Shown: positions 45,640 through 54,363 of the stretch, in pieces | How the letters are laid out: each line of letters opens with the position of its first letter | How positions within the stretch are numbered: the first letter of the stretch is position 1 | Assembly: GCF_008085905.1 (NCBI RefSeq) | Contig: NZ_VSFF01000004.1 | Span: 248,001-312,000 of the forward strand | DNA length: 64,000 bases | Origin: Actinomadura syzygii | Lineage (GTDB): Bacteria; Actinomycetota; Actinomycetes; Streptosporangiales; Streptosporangiaceae | Reading direction: 5' to 3' | Notes under the pieces: model-generated | The model's input: the letters and a program-made list of their open reading frames with translations, nothing else | What the model was told of the DNA's origin: nothing | The model's database searches: none | Made by a program: the position numbers and the translations under genes

Positions 45640-46383
45640 TCAGAATTCCTGCATTCGCGGCCGGATGACCAGTTCTGAAACGTTCACCCTGCTCGGCTGG
45701 CCGACGGCGTACACCACTGCGGCGGCCACGTCCTCCGGCTGCAGGAATTCCATGTTCTGCTTCAGCGCCGCGATGCCGCCCTGGGCCTCCTTGTCGGTGA
45801 TGTGGGTGGAAAGTTCGGTGTCCACCGCGCCCGGGATGATCACGGTGACGCCGATGCCGTCCTTGAGGAGTTCCAGGCGGACCGATTCCGAAAGGGCGGC
45901 GACGGCCGCCTTGGTGGCGGCGTAGACGCCGCCGAGCGGGCGGCTGCGGCGGGCCGCGGTGCTGGAGATGTTGACGATCGTGCCCGACCCTTGGGCCTTC
46001 ATTACCGGAATGACGGCGTGGGTCGGGAAAAGCACACCGTGCACATTGACGTCGGTCATCTGACGCCATTCGTCGGTGAGTCCGCGTTCGATTCGGCTGA
46101 GCAGCATCACGCCGGCGTTGTTGACGAGAACGTCGACGCGCCCGTGGCGCTTCACGACGTCTTCGATCATCGCGGTGGCCTGGCCTTCGTCGGTGACATC
46201 GCAGGTGTAGGTGTCCGCGATGCCGCCGTCCTGGACGACTTCCTTGGCGAGCGCGACGAGCCGGTCCTCGCGCCGTCCGGTCACCACGACGGTGGCGCCC
46301 TGGGCGGCGAGCGCCTTCGCGGTGGCGTGGCCGATGCCGCTGGACGCGCCGGTGATGACGGCGACCTTGCCGGTGAGGCTCAT
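45640..46383 (-). CDS. Short-chain dehydrogenase (YdfG/serine-dehydrogenase-like)
   Basis: 247 residues. TGASSGIG at 11-18, NNAG at 88-91, Ser141 with Tyr154 and Lys158 (GVYAATKAA). The Arg pair in VVVTGRRED after the second strand suggests NADP. Members act on hydroxy acids and alcohols. Between ALDH and RidA in the amine operon; substrate not known. Confidence 0.9.
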   Translation of the reverse strand: MSLTGKVAVITGASSGIGHATAKALAAQGATVVVTGRREDRLVALAKEVVQDGGIADTYTCDVTDEGQATAMIEDVVKRHGRVDVLVNNAGVMLLSRIERGLTDEWRQMTDVNVHGVLFPTHAVIPVMKAQGSGTIVNISSTAARRSRPLGGVYAATKAAVAALSESVRLELLKDGIGVTVIIPGAVDTELSTHITDKEAQGGIAALKQNMEFLQPEDVAAAVVYAVGQPSRVNVSELVIRPRMQEF

Positions 46384-46426
46384 TGGTTTCCTGCTTTCTT
46401 GGAGTGTTGTGGAAGAGGTGCGCCGG

Positions 46427-47911
46427 TCAGACCCGCATGGCGAAGGGGTCGCCGACGTCCTCGGAGAGGTCGGCCATCACGTTCTTGACGCGCAGGTAGT
46501 CGTGGAGCGAATCGAGGCCGCGCTCGCGGCCGAATCCGCTCTTCTTGTAGCCGCCGAAAGGGGCCTGCGCCGCGTTGGTGCGGTAGGTGTTGATCCAGAC
46601 CGTGCCCGCCCGGATCTCCCTCGCCACGCGCATCGCCCGCGAGAGGCTGCGGGTCCACAGCCCCGAGGCCAGGCCGTACTGGGTCGAGTTGGCGATGCGG
46701 ATGGCCTCCTCCTCACCGTCGAAGGGCATCACCGCGAGGACTGGGCCGAAGACCTCCTCGGACGCGACCTTCATGTCGCCGGTGACGTCGGCGAACACCG
46801 TCGGCTGCACGAAGTACCCGGTCGGCAGGTCCGGGTCGTCGGCGGGCCCGCCGCCGGTCAGCAGGCGTGCGCCGTCGGCCTTGGCGGCCGCGATGTAGTC
46901 GAGGATGGTGTCGTATTGGAGCTGGTTGGCGACCGGTCCCATCTCGGTGTCCGGGTCGAGGGGGTCGCCGAGGCGGATGGCGGCGGTGCGCTCGCCGAGC
47001 TGCTGGAGAACCTCCTCGTAGACGGGCCGCTCGACCAGCAGCCGCGACCCGGCGATGCAGGTCTGCCCGGCGGCCCCGAAGATGCCGGCCAGCGCTCCGG
47101 GGATCGCGGCGTCGAGGTCGGCGTCCGCGAACACGATGTTCGGGGACTTGCCGCCGAGTTCGAGCGCCACGGCGACCAGGTTGTCCGCGGCCGCCCTGGC
47201 GACCAGGCGTCCGGTGCGCTGCCCGCCGGTGAAGGAGATGAGATCGAGGTCGTCGTGCGCGGTGAGCGCGGCTCCGACGCGTCCGTCGCCGGTGACGACG
47301 TTGATCACACCGGGCGGGTAACCCGCCTCCTCGGCGAGCCGGGCGAGCTCCAGGGTGGTCACCGACGCGTGCTCGGACGGTTTGATCACCACGGTGCAGC
47401 CCGCGGCGAGCGCGGGTGCGAGTTTGTTGGTCAGCAGCTGGATCGGGGAGTTCCAGGCGACGAGGAGCGCGGCGACTCCGGCGGGCTCGTGCAGGGTGAA
47501 GTCGAACAGATCGGCGTTGTCCAGGGGGATCGTCTGCCCGTACAGCTTGTCGGCCTGGCCCGCCAGGAAGCGGTAGTTGCGGGCGGCGAAGCCCATCTGC
47601 CGCGTCGTCTCGCGGATCACCTTGCCGTTGTCGGTGGTCTCCAACCTGGCCAGCCGCGGCGCCTCGGCCTCGATGAGGTCGGCGAGCCGCAGCATGAGCC
47701 TGGCGCGCTCCCCTCCGTTCGTCTTGCGCCAGGTGGTCTCGAACGCGGCTCGGGCACTGCGGACCGCGTGGTCCACATCGGAGTCGGACGCCTGCGGGAT
47801 GCTGGCCCACGGCTTCTGGCGGTACGGATCGAGGGAGTCGAACCGTTCGCCGGTGGAGCCGTCGACCCACTTGCCGTCGATGAGCATCCGATACGGATCG
47901 GTGTCGTTCAT
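46427..47911 (-). CDS. Aldehyde dehydrogenase (BADH/HpaE-like)
   Basis: 494 residues. Asn in LVAWNSPIQ, Glu in ALELGGKSPN, Cys in GAAGQTCIAG and the end FGGYKKSGFGRERG. Full-length ALDH. The ATG overlaps the alpha/beta hydrolase stop by ATGA. It is one of two aldehyde dehydrogenases in the operon; the product of the amine oxidase is the obvious substrate for one of them. Confidence 0.92.
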   Translation of the reverse strand: MNDTDPYRMLIDGKWVDGSTGERFDSLDPYRQKPWASIPQASDSDVDHAVRSARAAFETTWRKTNGGERARLMLRLADLIEAEAPRLARLETTDNGKVIRETTRQMGFAARNYRFLAGQADKLYGQTIPLDNADLFDFTLHEPAGVAALLVAWNSPIQLLTNKLAPALAAGCTVVIKPSEHASVTTLELARLAEEAGYPPGVINVVTGDGRVGAALTAHDDLDLISFTGGQRTGRLVARAAADNLVAVALELGGKSPNIVFADADLDAAIPGALAGIFGAAGQTCIAGSRLLVERPVYEEVLQQLGERTAAIRLGDPLDPDTEMGPVANQLQYDTILDYIAAAKADGARLLTGGGPADDPDLPTGYFVQPTVFADVTGDMKVASEEVFGPVLAVMPFDGEEEAIRIANSTQYGLASGLWTRSLSRAMRVAREIRAGTVWINTYRTNAAQAPFGGYKKSGFGRERGLDSLHDYLRVKNVMADLSEDVGDPFAMRV

Positions 47912-48732
47912 CGTGTGCTCTCCTCGGTCATGCTCAGCTCCAGGTGGTCGGCGGCGAAGCCCGGCCAGAGCTCGTCGACGGCGTCCATCAGCCGGTCGGG
48001 CGCTTCGACGTGCGGGAAGTGCCCGACGTCGGCGAGGCCGTGGAAGACGGCGGGTCCGCCGATCTGCTCGCAGGTGCGGCGGCCGAGCTCCGGCGGGATG
48101 GACCAGTCGTCCAATCCGTGAATGGCCAGAACGGGTGTTGTCATCGTCGGCAGATCGCCTTGCAGGTCGGTTCGGGCGAACGCCTTGATGTCGCCCTGGA
48201 CGACGTCGGGCGGACAGCGCAGGACGTCCCGGGAGATCTCGTCGACCCGTGCGGGGTTCGTGGCGGGGCCGCAGATCAGCCGGAAGTTGACCTCCATCCA
48301 GTCGGTCGGGTTGATCGCCACGAGATCGAAGGCGTCTCCGCCCCAGGCGGCCGAAGGGCACCCGGTGCCGTCCAGCATGATCACGGCGGCCACCGAGTCC
48401 GGCCGGGCGCGGGCGAGGCTGAGTCCGAGGCCGCCGGCGAACGAGTGGCCCATGAAGACGTACCGGCGGTGGCCGAGCGCGGCCATGAGACCGTCGACGT
48501 ACGGGATGTGGTCCGCGTAGTCGGCGATGGCGGCGCCGCCGGGGCGGCGAGCGCTCTTGCCGTGGCCGGGAAGGTCCAGGGCGATGACGGAGAAGTGGTC
48601 GGTGAGGCGGTCGCTCACGTACTGCCACGACAGGGTGTCCTGGCCCGCCCCGTGCACCAGGGCCAGCGGCGGGCGGCCGGTGTCGAAGTGCTCGTAGTAC
48701 AGGCGAGTGCCGTCGACGTCGAGGTACGGCAT
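47908..48732 (-). CDS. Alpha/beta hydrolase
   Basis: 274 residues starting MPYLDVDGTRLYYEHFD, selected because GGAGGGACTGAC precedes this ATG. The oxyanion HGAGQDTLSW, nucleophile GHSFAGGLG, acid IHGLDDWSI and GHFPHVEAPD histidine are all present. It resembles ring-fission and haloperoxidase-like hydrolases. One base separates it from the SCP2-like gene. Substrate not known. Confidence 0.9.
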   Translation of the reverse strand: MPYLDVDGTRLYYEHFDTGRPPLALVHGAGQDTLSWQYVSDRLTDHFSVIALDLPGHGKSARRPGGAAIADYADHIPYVDGLMAALGHRRYVFMGHSFAGGLGLSLARARPDSVAAVIMLDGTGCPSAAWGGDAFDLVAINPTDWMEVNFRLICGPATNPARVDEISRDVLRCPPDVVQGDIKAFARTDLQGDLPTMTTPVLAIHGLDDWSIPPELGRRTCEQIGGPAVFHGLADVGHFPHVEAPDRLMDAVDELWPGFAADHLELSMTEESTR

Positions 48733-48733
48733 G

Positions 48734-49126
48734 TCAGTCCCTCCGGTACGCGTCGGCCAGTGCGTCACCGAGTCGCCAGATGGTCTTCCACAGGTCGAGC
48801 AGCGCGACGGAGTCCCCCTCGAAGCGGAGCAGGTGATACCGCCACGCGCGGTGCAGCCCGCCGTGCAGGCCGTCCAGGATCGGTTGCCACTCGGCCGCGG
48901 TGCCGGCGATCCGGATCTGCTTGAGGTCGGCGCCGTCCCGACCGTCGCCGGCCCGCCGGACGGTTCCGCGGTCGACCACCAACCACAGGTCGGGCCCAGG
49001 GGTCTCGCGCAGGCAGATGCGCGCCGACCTCCACCGGTCCAGGTGAGGATCCGCGTTCAGGAGGACGATGGCACGATCCAGCAGATCGCCGGTGAGGTGG
49101 TCCGCGGCGGGGACGACGGCGCTCAC
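48734..49126 (-). CDS. Small SCP2-like protein of unknown role
   Basis: 130 residues from a GTG that overlaps the upstream stop by GTGA. The C-terminal half (KQIRIAGTAAEWQPILDGLHG, then AWRYHLLRFEGDSVALLDLW) has the pattern of a sterol-carrier-type lipid-binding domain: EW-x-PIL-x-G, a basic strand and a G-D-x-x-x-L helix. No catalytic residues are evident. Between a flavoprotein and a hydrolase in the amine operon, it may hold a hydrophobic intermediate; this is a guess. Confidence 0.65.
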   Translation of the reverse strand: MSAVVPAADHLTGDLLDRAIVLLNADPHLDRWRSARICLRETPGPDLWLVVDRGTVRRAGDGRDGADLKQIRIAGTAAEWQPILDGLHGGLHRAWRYHLLRFEGDSVALLDLWKTIWRLGDALADAYRRD

Positions 49127-50325
49127 GACCGGCTCCCGACGGTCTCCGCAGGCAGCGGGTTGACCGGTGCGACGGGGAGCCCGAGCGAGGTCTTCCCGAA
49201 CAGGTCGAGCGCGTCGAGGTTGTTGTAGGGCTGGATGGTGGCCGCGCGCACGTCCCGGTAGATGCGGGCCAGCGAGGACCGGTTGTAGAACGCCGCGCCA
49301 CCGGCGATCGTCATGACCTTCTCCATGATCGCCACGGCGTTGTTGGCGCCCACGTACTTGGCCATCACGGCCCTGCTCATCCCACTCTGGACGTCGAGCT
49401 CGGTGAACAGGCGCCCCCGCGCCATCTCCTGGGCGACGTCGCGGATCGTGGCGCGGGCGGTCTCGGTGAGCACCGTGATCTCCGCCATCAGCGCCTGGAC
49501 CTGCGGCTGGTCGGCGAGGCCGCGCGGTTCGATGATCTGCCGCCGGAGCCGCTGGACTCCGCCCAGCGCGGTGCCGAGGTAGGTGGCGGCGAACGTCGGC
49601 TGCGCCCATCCCCAGACCGTCTTGAGGAGCGTGCCGTCCAGGGTGCCGACGGGATACCGGTGGAAGACCGCCTCGTCCGGGACGAAGACATCGTCGAACA
49701 GCACGTCGTTGCTCTGCGTGGCCCGCATGCCGAGCGTGTCCCAGGTGCGCAGGACCTCCATTCCCGGGCTCTCGGCCGGAAGCCGGTAGAAGATGATCTG
49801 CGGGCCCGTCTCCGGGTCGTCGAAGCGGGCCATGCTGGAGAAGTGCGTCATCACCGAGGAGCCGGTCCCGAAGATCTTCTTGCCGGTGACCCGGTACCCG
49901 CCGTCGACGCGGACGGCCGTGCACCGCGAGTCGCGCAGCAGCGGCGCGCCGGGCTCGGCCGACAGCACGGCGTTGATCACCTTGCCCTCGGCGCAGTCGC
50001 GGAGCCACTGTTCGAGCCTGGGCTGCGGGTCCGACCGCCACATGCTGGCCAGCTGGCCGATCGGCGAGACGTGCATGTTGACCACGAGGGCGGTCGCGGG
50101 GCATCCCATGGCCAGCCGTTCCTGCGCGGCGACCAGATCGTTGAGGTCGGCGCCGAGCCCGCCGAGTTCCTCCGGGACGGTCAGCCGCAGGTATCCGGCT
50201 TCGCGCATGCGCTCGAAGTTCTCGAACGGGAAGGTGTTGTCGCGGTCGTGTTCGTCGGCGCGTTCGGCGAAGTCGTCGGCCAGCTCCGCGGCGAGGTGCA
50301 CGAACCGCTGTTCACGAGTGGTCAC
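49123..50325 (-). CDS. Acyl-CoA-dehydrogenase-fold flavoprotein, possibly an FMN monooxygenase
   Basis: 400 residues with the three ACAD domains: VPEELGGLGADL, NAVLSAEPGAPLLRDSR, VDGGYRVTGKKIFGTGS and TWDTLGMRATQSNDVLFDDVFVP. The C-terminal helix region AATIQPYNNLDALDLFG has no obvious catalytic Glu of true acyl-CoA dehydrogenases. With a flavin reductase gene at the head of the same operon, a two-component monooxygenase of the HsaA/DszC type is plausible. The GTG start overlaps the amine oxidase stop by 14 bases. Confidence 0.82.
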   Translation of the reverse strand: MTTREQRFVHLAAELADDFAERADEHDRDNTFPFENFERMREAGYLRLTVPEELGGLGADLNDLVAAQERLAMGCPATALVVNMHVSPIGQLASMWRSDPQPRLEQWLRDCAEGKVINAVLSAEPGAPLLRDSRCTAVRVDGGYRVTGKKIFGTGSSVMTHFSSMARFDDPETGPQIIFYRLPAESPGMEVLRTWDTLGMRATQSNDVLFDDVFVPDEAVFHRYPVGTLDGTLLKTVWGWAQPTFAATYLGTALGGVQRLRRQIIEPRGLADQPQVQALMAEITVLTETARATIRDVAQEMARGRLFTELDVQSGMSRAVMAKYVGANNAVAIMEKVMTIAGGAAFYNRSSLARIYRDVRAATIQPYNNLDALDLFGKTSLGLPVAPVNPLPAETVGSRS

Positions 50326-52240
50326 AGGAGTCTCCCTGGGCGGTATGGGCGCATGCCCCGCCGGTCGTGGCCGGGAGGTCGAGCGCGGGGTTGCGGTCGA
50401 AGAAGCCGACGGGCTTGAGGGTGAATCCGGCGTACTCGACGGGCATCACCGGCCAGTCCTCCGTACGCGGGATGTGGGTGCTGCCGAAGGTGTGCCAAAG
50501 CACGAGGTCCTGGTCCTCCAGCGGACGGTCGGCGGCGGTCCACTCGGGCAGTCCGGCGCCGCCGGCGTGCTGGTTGGGGTAGTCGCCGGCCGGATAGCGC
50601 TCGTCCGGGTGGTAGCGGGTGACCCACAGGTGCCGGGTGGCGAACGCGGCTCGTTTCGCCACCGCGGAGTCCGGATGCGCGAAGAGCGTCGGGCTCGCGT
50701 GAGGCGTCAGCTTGTAGCCGACGGGCTGGCCGAGCCTGTTGCAGGAACCGGAGTTGGACACCGTCCAGTACCGGCCCGCGGCCGGATCGGCCATGCGCGC
50801 CGCCTCCGACTCCCGGGCGATCAGCGTCCTGCGGGGCTGGAACGCGTTGCCGTAGCGGTTGTCGTCTCCCATCGGCAGCGGGGCGATGTCCGTCTCGTGG
50901 ACGCTGTTCGCGGGGCCGTCCACGTTCATGTCCAGGCGGGCGCAGAACAGGTGCTGGTGGTAGGGCGCCACCAGGCCGGGGGCGATCTGGGTGCCGAACG
51001 CGAAGTCCTCGCCCGCCGCTCCGGTGAACACCACCCCGGTGAGCTTGGCCTCCATCTGGATGGTGCCGTCCTGGTACAGGTACCAGTAGAAGCCGTAGTC
51101 GTAGTTGCCGACCGTGGTGAAGAACGAGATCACGAGACGCCGTGACCGGCGGGTCTCGGCGGCGCCGGTGATGACGTCGGTGTGCTTCCAGAGGACGCCG
51201 TAGTCCTCCTCGTGCATGCAGATGGCGTTGCGGGCCACGTAGGGACGGCCCTCCGCGTCGGCCAGGACGGCGTCGAAGTAGTGGATCTCGCCGAGGCAGT
51301 CGCAGCCGAGGACGAGCGAGTTGACGCACGAGCCCAAGGAGTATTCGCCGAGGTCGAAGTAGCTGATCCAGAAGCGGGTGTCGCTCGGGTCGGCGTACGG
51401 CACGACCATCTCGGCGATCGACGCCCGGTACACCACCTGCCGGTCGACGCCGCCGTCCCGGAACGCCAACTGGTGCAGGACGAGGCCCTCGCGCGCGTTG
51501 AACGAGATCCGGAACCGCCAGTTCTCCCAGGTCACGTGGTGCCCTGTGACGGTGAAGCTCGGGCCGTCGGGCTGTGTGATCTCCAGCGGCCTCAGGCTCG
51601 TCCGCGGCGGTCCCACCGACGCCTCGTCGAAGTTGCCGCACTCGTCCGGGACGGGGACGACGCCGGTGTCGACGAGCCGGATGATCCTGCGCTCGATGAC
51701 GTCCACGTAGGCGATCAGACCTTCGACCGGGTGCGCCCACGGGCTGTCGTCGGCGTGGTGGCGGACGAAGAACAGCGATCGGAGGACGCGCTTGCCCACC
51801 TCGTCCGGGAAACCGAACTGGCCGGGTGAGAGCGGAGTGACGAACACCAGGTCGAGGTCCTCGACCCCCCGCAGGGCCATCGCGTCGCGCCAGCCCTGGT
51901 CGGCCTTCACGATCTCCTCGACGTCCGCGTACTCCTGCAACATGACCGGCGCCTGGCCGTAGGGATGCTCGCGGGTCGGGACCTGGCGCCACGAGAGGAG
52001 CTTCCGGTCGGTGAGCGAGACGACCGCGTCGAAGGTGTCCCCGTTCGCGGTGTCGAGCACCACGGCCCGCGCGCGCCGGTCGACCGCCCCTTCACCGCGT
52101 TCGACGGCCTCCTTGGGGGGCTCCTCGGGAAGGATCAGCGGGAACCTGGCCCCGGGCGACAGCTTGCCCTCATCGGCGAGGGTCTCGCGTACCGCGTCGA
52201 TCTCCTCGGCCGAGAGCGGGTCGAGCGGATGGGTCTCCAT
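50312..52240 (-). CDS. Copper-containing primary amine oxidase
   Basis: 642 residues, very similar along its length to Arthrobacter phenylethylamine oxidase. The topaquinone motif GNYDYGF gives Tyr380 as the self-processed cofactor. Catalytic Asp296 lies in YFDLGEYSLG, copper His428 and His430 in PYHQHLF, and the third His in WHTFGSTHIPRTEDWP. It oxidises primary amines to aldehydes with release of ammonia and H2O2, probably in the cytoplasm since no signal is seen. The ATG at 52240 has an AAAGG site. Flanked by an aldehyde dehydrogenase gene on the upstream side. Confidence 0.95.
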   Translation of the reverse strand: METHPLDPLSAEEIDAVRETLADEGKLSPGARFPLILPEEPPKEAVERGEGAVDRRARAVVLDTANGDTFDAVVSLTDRKLLSWRQVPTREHPYGQAPVMLQEYADVEEIVKADQGWRDAMALRGVEDLDLVFVTPLSPGQFGFPDEVGKRVLRSLFFVRHHADDSPWAHPVEGLIAYVDVIERRIIRLVDTGVVPVPDECGNFDEASVGPPRTSLRPLEITQPDGPSFTVTGHHVTWENWRFRISFNAREGLVLHQLAFRDGGVDRQVVYRASIAEMVVPYADPSDTRFWISYFDLGEYSLGSCVNSLVLGCDCLGEIHYFDAVLADAEGRPYVARNAICMHEEDYGVLWKHTDVITGAAETRRSRRLVISFFTTVGNYDYGFYWYLYQDGTIQMEAKLTGVVFTGAAGEDFAFGTQIAPGLVAPYHQHLFCARLDMNVDGPANSVHETDIAPLPMGDDNRYGNAFQPRRTLIARESEAARMADPAAGRYWTVSNSGSCNRLGQPVGYKLTPHASPTLFAHPDSAVAKRAAFATRHLWVTRYHPDERYPAGDYPNQHAGGAGLPEWTAADRPLEDQDLVLWHTFGSTHIPRTEDWPVMPVEYAGFTLKPVGFFDRNPALDLPATTGGACAHTAQGDSCDHS

Positions 52241-52272
52241 GGCGTGGCCTTTCTGGAACGGGTCATCGGGTG

Positions 52273-53724
52273 TCAGGCGCCGAGGTGCACCCACACGCCC
52301 TTGGTCTCGGTGTAGGCGTCGATCGCCTGGGGGCCCATCTCCCGGCCCCAGCCGCTGGTCCGGAACCCGCCCCAGGGAGCCGCCGCGTCGGGGACGGGCA
52401 GCGCGTTGACGAACACCGCGCCCGCCCTGACGGCGGCCGCGAGGCGGTGGGCCGTACCGAGATCACGGGTCCAGACCGATGCCGCGAGCCCGTAGTCGGA
52501 GTCGTTGGCGCGGCCCGCGATCTCCTCCGGGTCGTCATAGGCCAACACCGACAGGACGGGCCCGAAGATCTCCTCCCGGGCGATCGGCATCGCGTCGGTC
52601 ACCTCGGCGAACACGGTCGGCGGGTAGAAGTGGCCGCGCGCGAGGGCGCCGTCGGCACGGGCGCCGCCGGTGACCAGACGCGCGCCGTCCCGGACGCCGC
52701 CGCGTACGTAGTCGTCGACGTGTTCGAGATGCTGGGCCGAGACCAGCGGGCCGAGATCGGTGGCCGGGTCCAGGCCGGGGCCGACACGGAGCGTCCGCGC
52801 CGCCGCCGCCAGCGTCTCGACGAACTCGTCCGCGCGGCGGCGGTCCACGTAGATGCGCGAGTAGGCGGCGCAGATCTGCCCGCTGTTGAGCAGGCCGCCC
52901 TGCAGGTTCCCCCGGACGGCCGCGCCGAGATCGGCGTCGTGCGCCACGATGCTGGGCGCCTTCCCGCCGAGCTCCAGCGTCACGCGCTTGAGGTTGCCGG
53001 CCGACGCCCGCACGATCCGCCGTCCGACCTCGGTGGATCCGGTGAAGGACACCTTGTCGACGCGCGGATGGGCGGTCAGCGCGGCCCCCGCCTCGGGGCC
53101 GCCGGTGAGGAGGTTGACCACGCCGGGCGGGAAGCCCGCCTCATGGAACAGCCGCACCAGGCGCGCGCTGCTCAGCGGGGTCTGCTCGGCCGGCTTGAGG
53201 ATGACCGTGTTGCCGCAGGCCAGTGCCGGCGCGAGCTTCCAGGAGGCGATGAGCAGCGGGAAGTTCCACGGCGTGATCAGAGCGCAGACGCCGACCGGCT
53301 CACGGCGCGTGTAGTGCATGGTGTCGGGCATCGAGATCGGCGACACCGATCCCTCGATCTTGGTGCACCATCCGGCGAAGTACCGGAAGTGCTCGGCCGC
53401 GCCCGGCACATTGACCGTGCGGGCGATCTCGATCGGCTGGCCCTGGTCGCGCGTCTCCAGCTCGGCGAGCTCGTCGGCGTGCGCGTCGATGAGCTCGGCG
53501 ACCCGCCACAGCAGCCTGGCGCGGTGCGCGGGGCTCATCCCCGCCCATGCCGGATCCTCACGGGCGAGGCACGCCGCCTGGACGGCGGCCTCGACGTCGG
53601 CGTCGCCGGCGTCGGCGCAGACGCCGATCACCTCGCCCGTCGCGGGGTCGGTGGTGGTGAACGTCGCGCCGCCGTCCGCGTCGGTCCACGATCCGCCGAT
53701 GTAGAGCTGCTCGGTGACGGTCAT
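52273..53724 (-). CDS. Aldehyde dehydrogenase (phenylacetaldehyde-type candidate)
   Basis: 483 residues. Asn in ITPWNFPL, Glu in VTLELGGKAP, Cys in LNSGQICAAYS, end FGGFRTSGWGREMG-like. Immediately upstream of the amine oxidase, so the natural partner for oxidising its aldehyde. FHYFAGWCTKIEGS-like region is typical of phenylacetaldehyde and betaine aldehyde enzymes. Confidence 0.9.
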   Translation of the reverse strand: MTVTEQLYIGGSWTDADGGATFTTTDPATGEVIGVCADAGDADVEAAVQAACLAREDPAWAGMSPAHRARLLWRVAELIDAHADELAELETRDQGQPIEIARTVNVPGAAEHFRYFAGWCTKIEGSVSPISMPDTMHYTRREPVGVCALITPWNFPLLIASWKLAPALACGNTVILKPAEQTPLSSARLVRLFHEAGFPPGVVNLLTGGPEAGAALTAHPRVDKVSFTGSTEVGRRIVRASAGNLKRVTLELGGKAPSIVAHDADLGAAVRGNLQGGLLNSGQICAAYSRIYVDRRRADEFVETLAAAARTLRVGPGLDPATDLGPLVSAQHLEHVDDYVRGGVRDGARLVTGGARADGALARGHFYPPTVFAEVTDAMPIAREEIFGPVLSVLAYDDPEEIAGRANDSDYGLAASVWTRDLGTAHRLAAAVRAGAVFVNALPVPDAAAPWGGFRTSGWGREMGPQAIDAYTETKGVWVHLGA

Positions 53725-53765
53725 GTCGATCCTCTCTTTCTCACGTCTTTCTCACGGGGCGGGCG

Positions 53766-54287
53766 TCAGGCGACGAGGGTGCACCGGCCGTAGCCGCCGC
53801 CGTAGAACAGGAGCGGGGATCCCGGCCGGACCTGGCAGCTGAGCACCCGGCCGATGACGATCTCGTGGTCGCCGCCGCGGTGCACGGTGTCGACCTCGCA
53901 GACGATCGAGCCGAGCGCGCCGGGAAGCTCCGGCAGCCGGTGCTCGTCCAGCGAGCAGTCCCCGTCGCCGAAGTGGTCGGCGCCCCGGCGGGCGAACTCC
54001 CTGGACACCGCGGCCTGGTTCTCGGCGAGCAGGTTGACCCGGAACATCCCGCGGTCGATCACCGCGCGCGCCGTCCGGCTCGTCGACGACAGGCAGACCA
54101 GGAGCAGCCGTGGGTCGAGCGAGACCGAGGTCAACGCGTTGAGGGTCATTCCGTACGGCACGCCCTCATGGAATGTGGTGACGACGGTCACTCCGGTCGG
54201 GAACGAACTCATCGCCTCGCGGAACTCCCGCTCCTCGGGCGTTGTCCGCCTTTCGTCGGATGAAGTGGTGCGGCTGACCGATGCCAT
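53766..54287 (-). CDS. Flavin reductase (HpaC/HsaB-like)
   Basis: 173 residues. Pattern FREAMSSFPTGVTVVTT, GMTLNALTSVSLDPRLLLVCL, RVNLLAENQAAVSREFA and GGDHEIVIGRVLS identify the NAD(P)H:flavin oxidoreductase domain of two-component monooxygenases. First gene of the amine operon. Its oxygenase partner is likely the ACAD-fold protein at 49123. GGGAGGATCG precedes the ATG. Confidence 0.92.
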   Translation of the reverse strand: MASVSRTTSSDERRTTPEEREFREAMSSFPTGVTVVTTFHEGVPYGMTLNALTSVSLDPRLLLVCLSSTSRTARAVIDRGMFRVNLLAENQAAVSREFARRGADHFGDGDCSLDEHRLPELPGALGSIVCEVDTVHRGGDHEIVIGRVLSCQVRPGSPLLFYGGGYGRCTLVA

Positions 54288-54302
54288 CGATCCTCCCAAG
54301 CG

Positions 54303-54363
54303 GTATCCAGGCAGTATACAGGGTGCGTCCAGGCGTGCAAGCCTCGGTATACTGGCTGTATGA
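54303..54363. promoter_or_regulatory. GntR control region: two operators and divergent promoters
   Basis: O1 GTATCCAGGCAGTATAC (54303-54319) matches 15 of 17 bases of the operator at 59740-59756. O2 (54347-54363) is a weaker copy in inverted orientation, starting GTATACTGGC. A plus-strand -10 TATACT (54348-54353) lies six bases before the GntR ATG, so that transcript is leaderless. A minus-strand TATACT (54313-54318) would serve the flavin reductase operon. Each -10 lies inside an operator. Confidence 0.7.
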
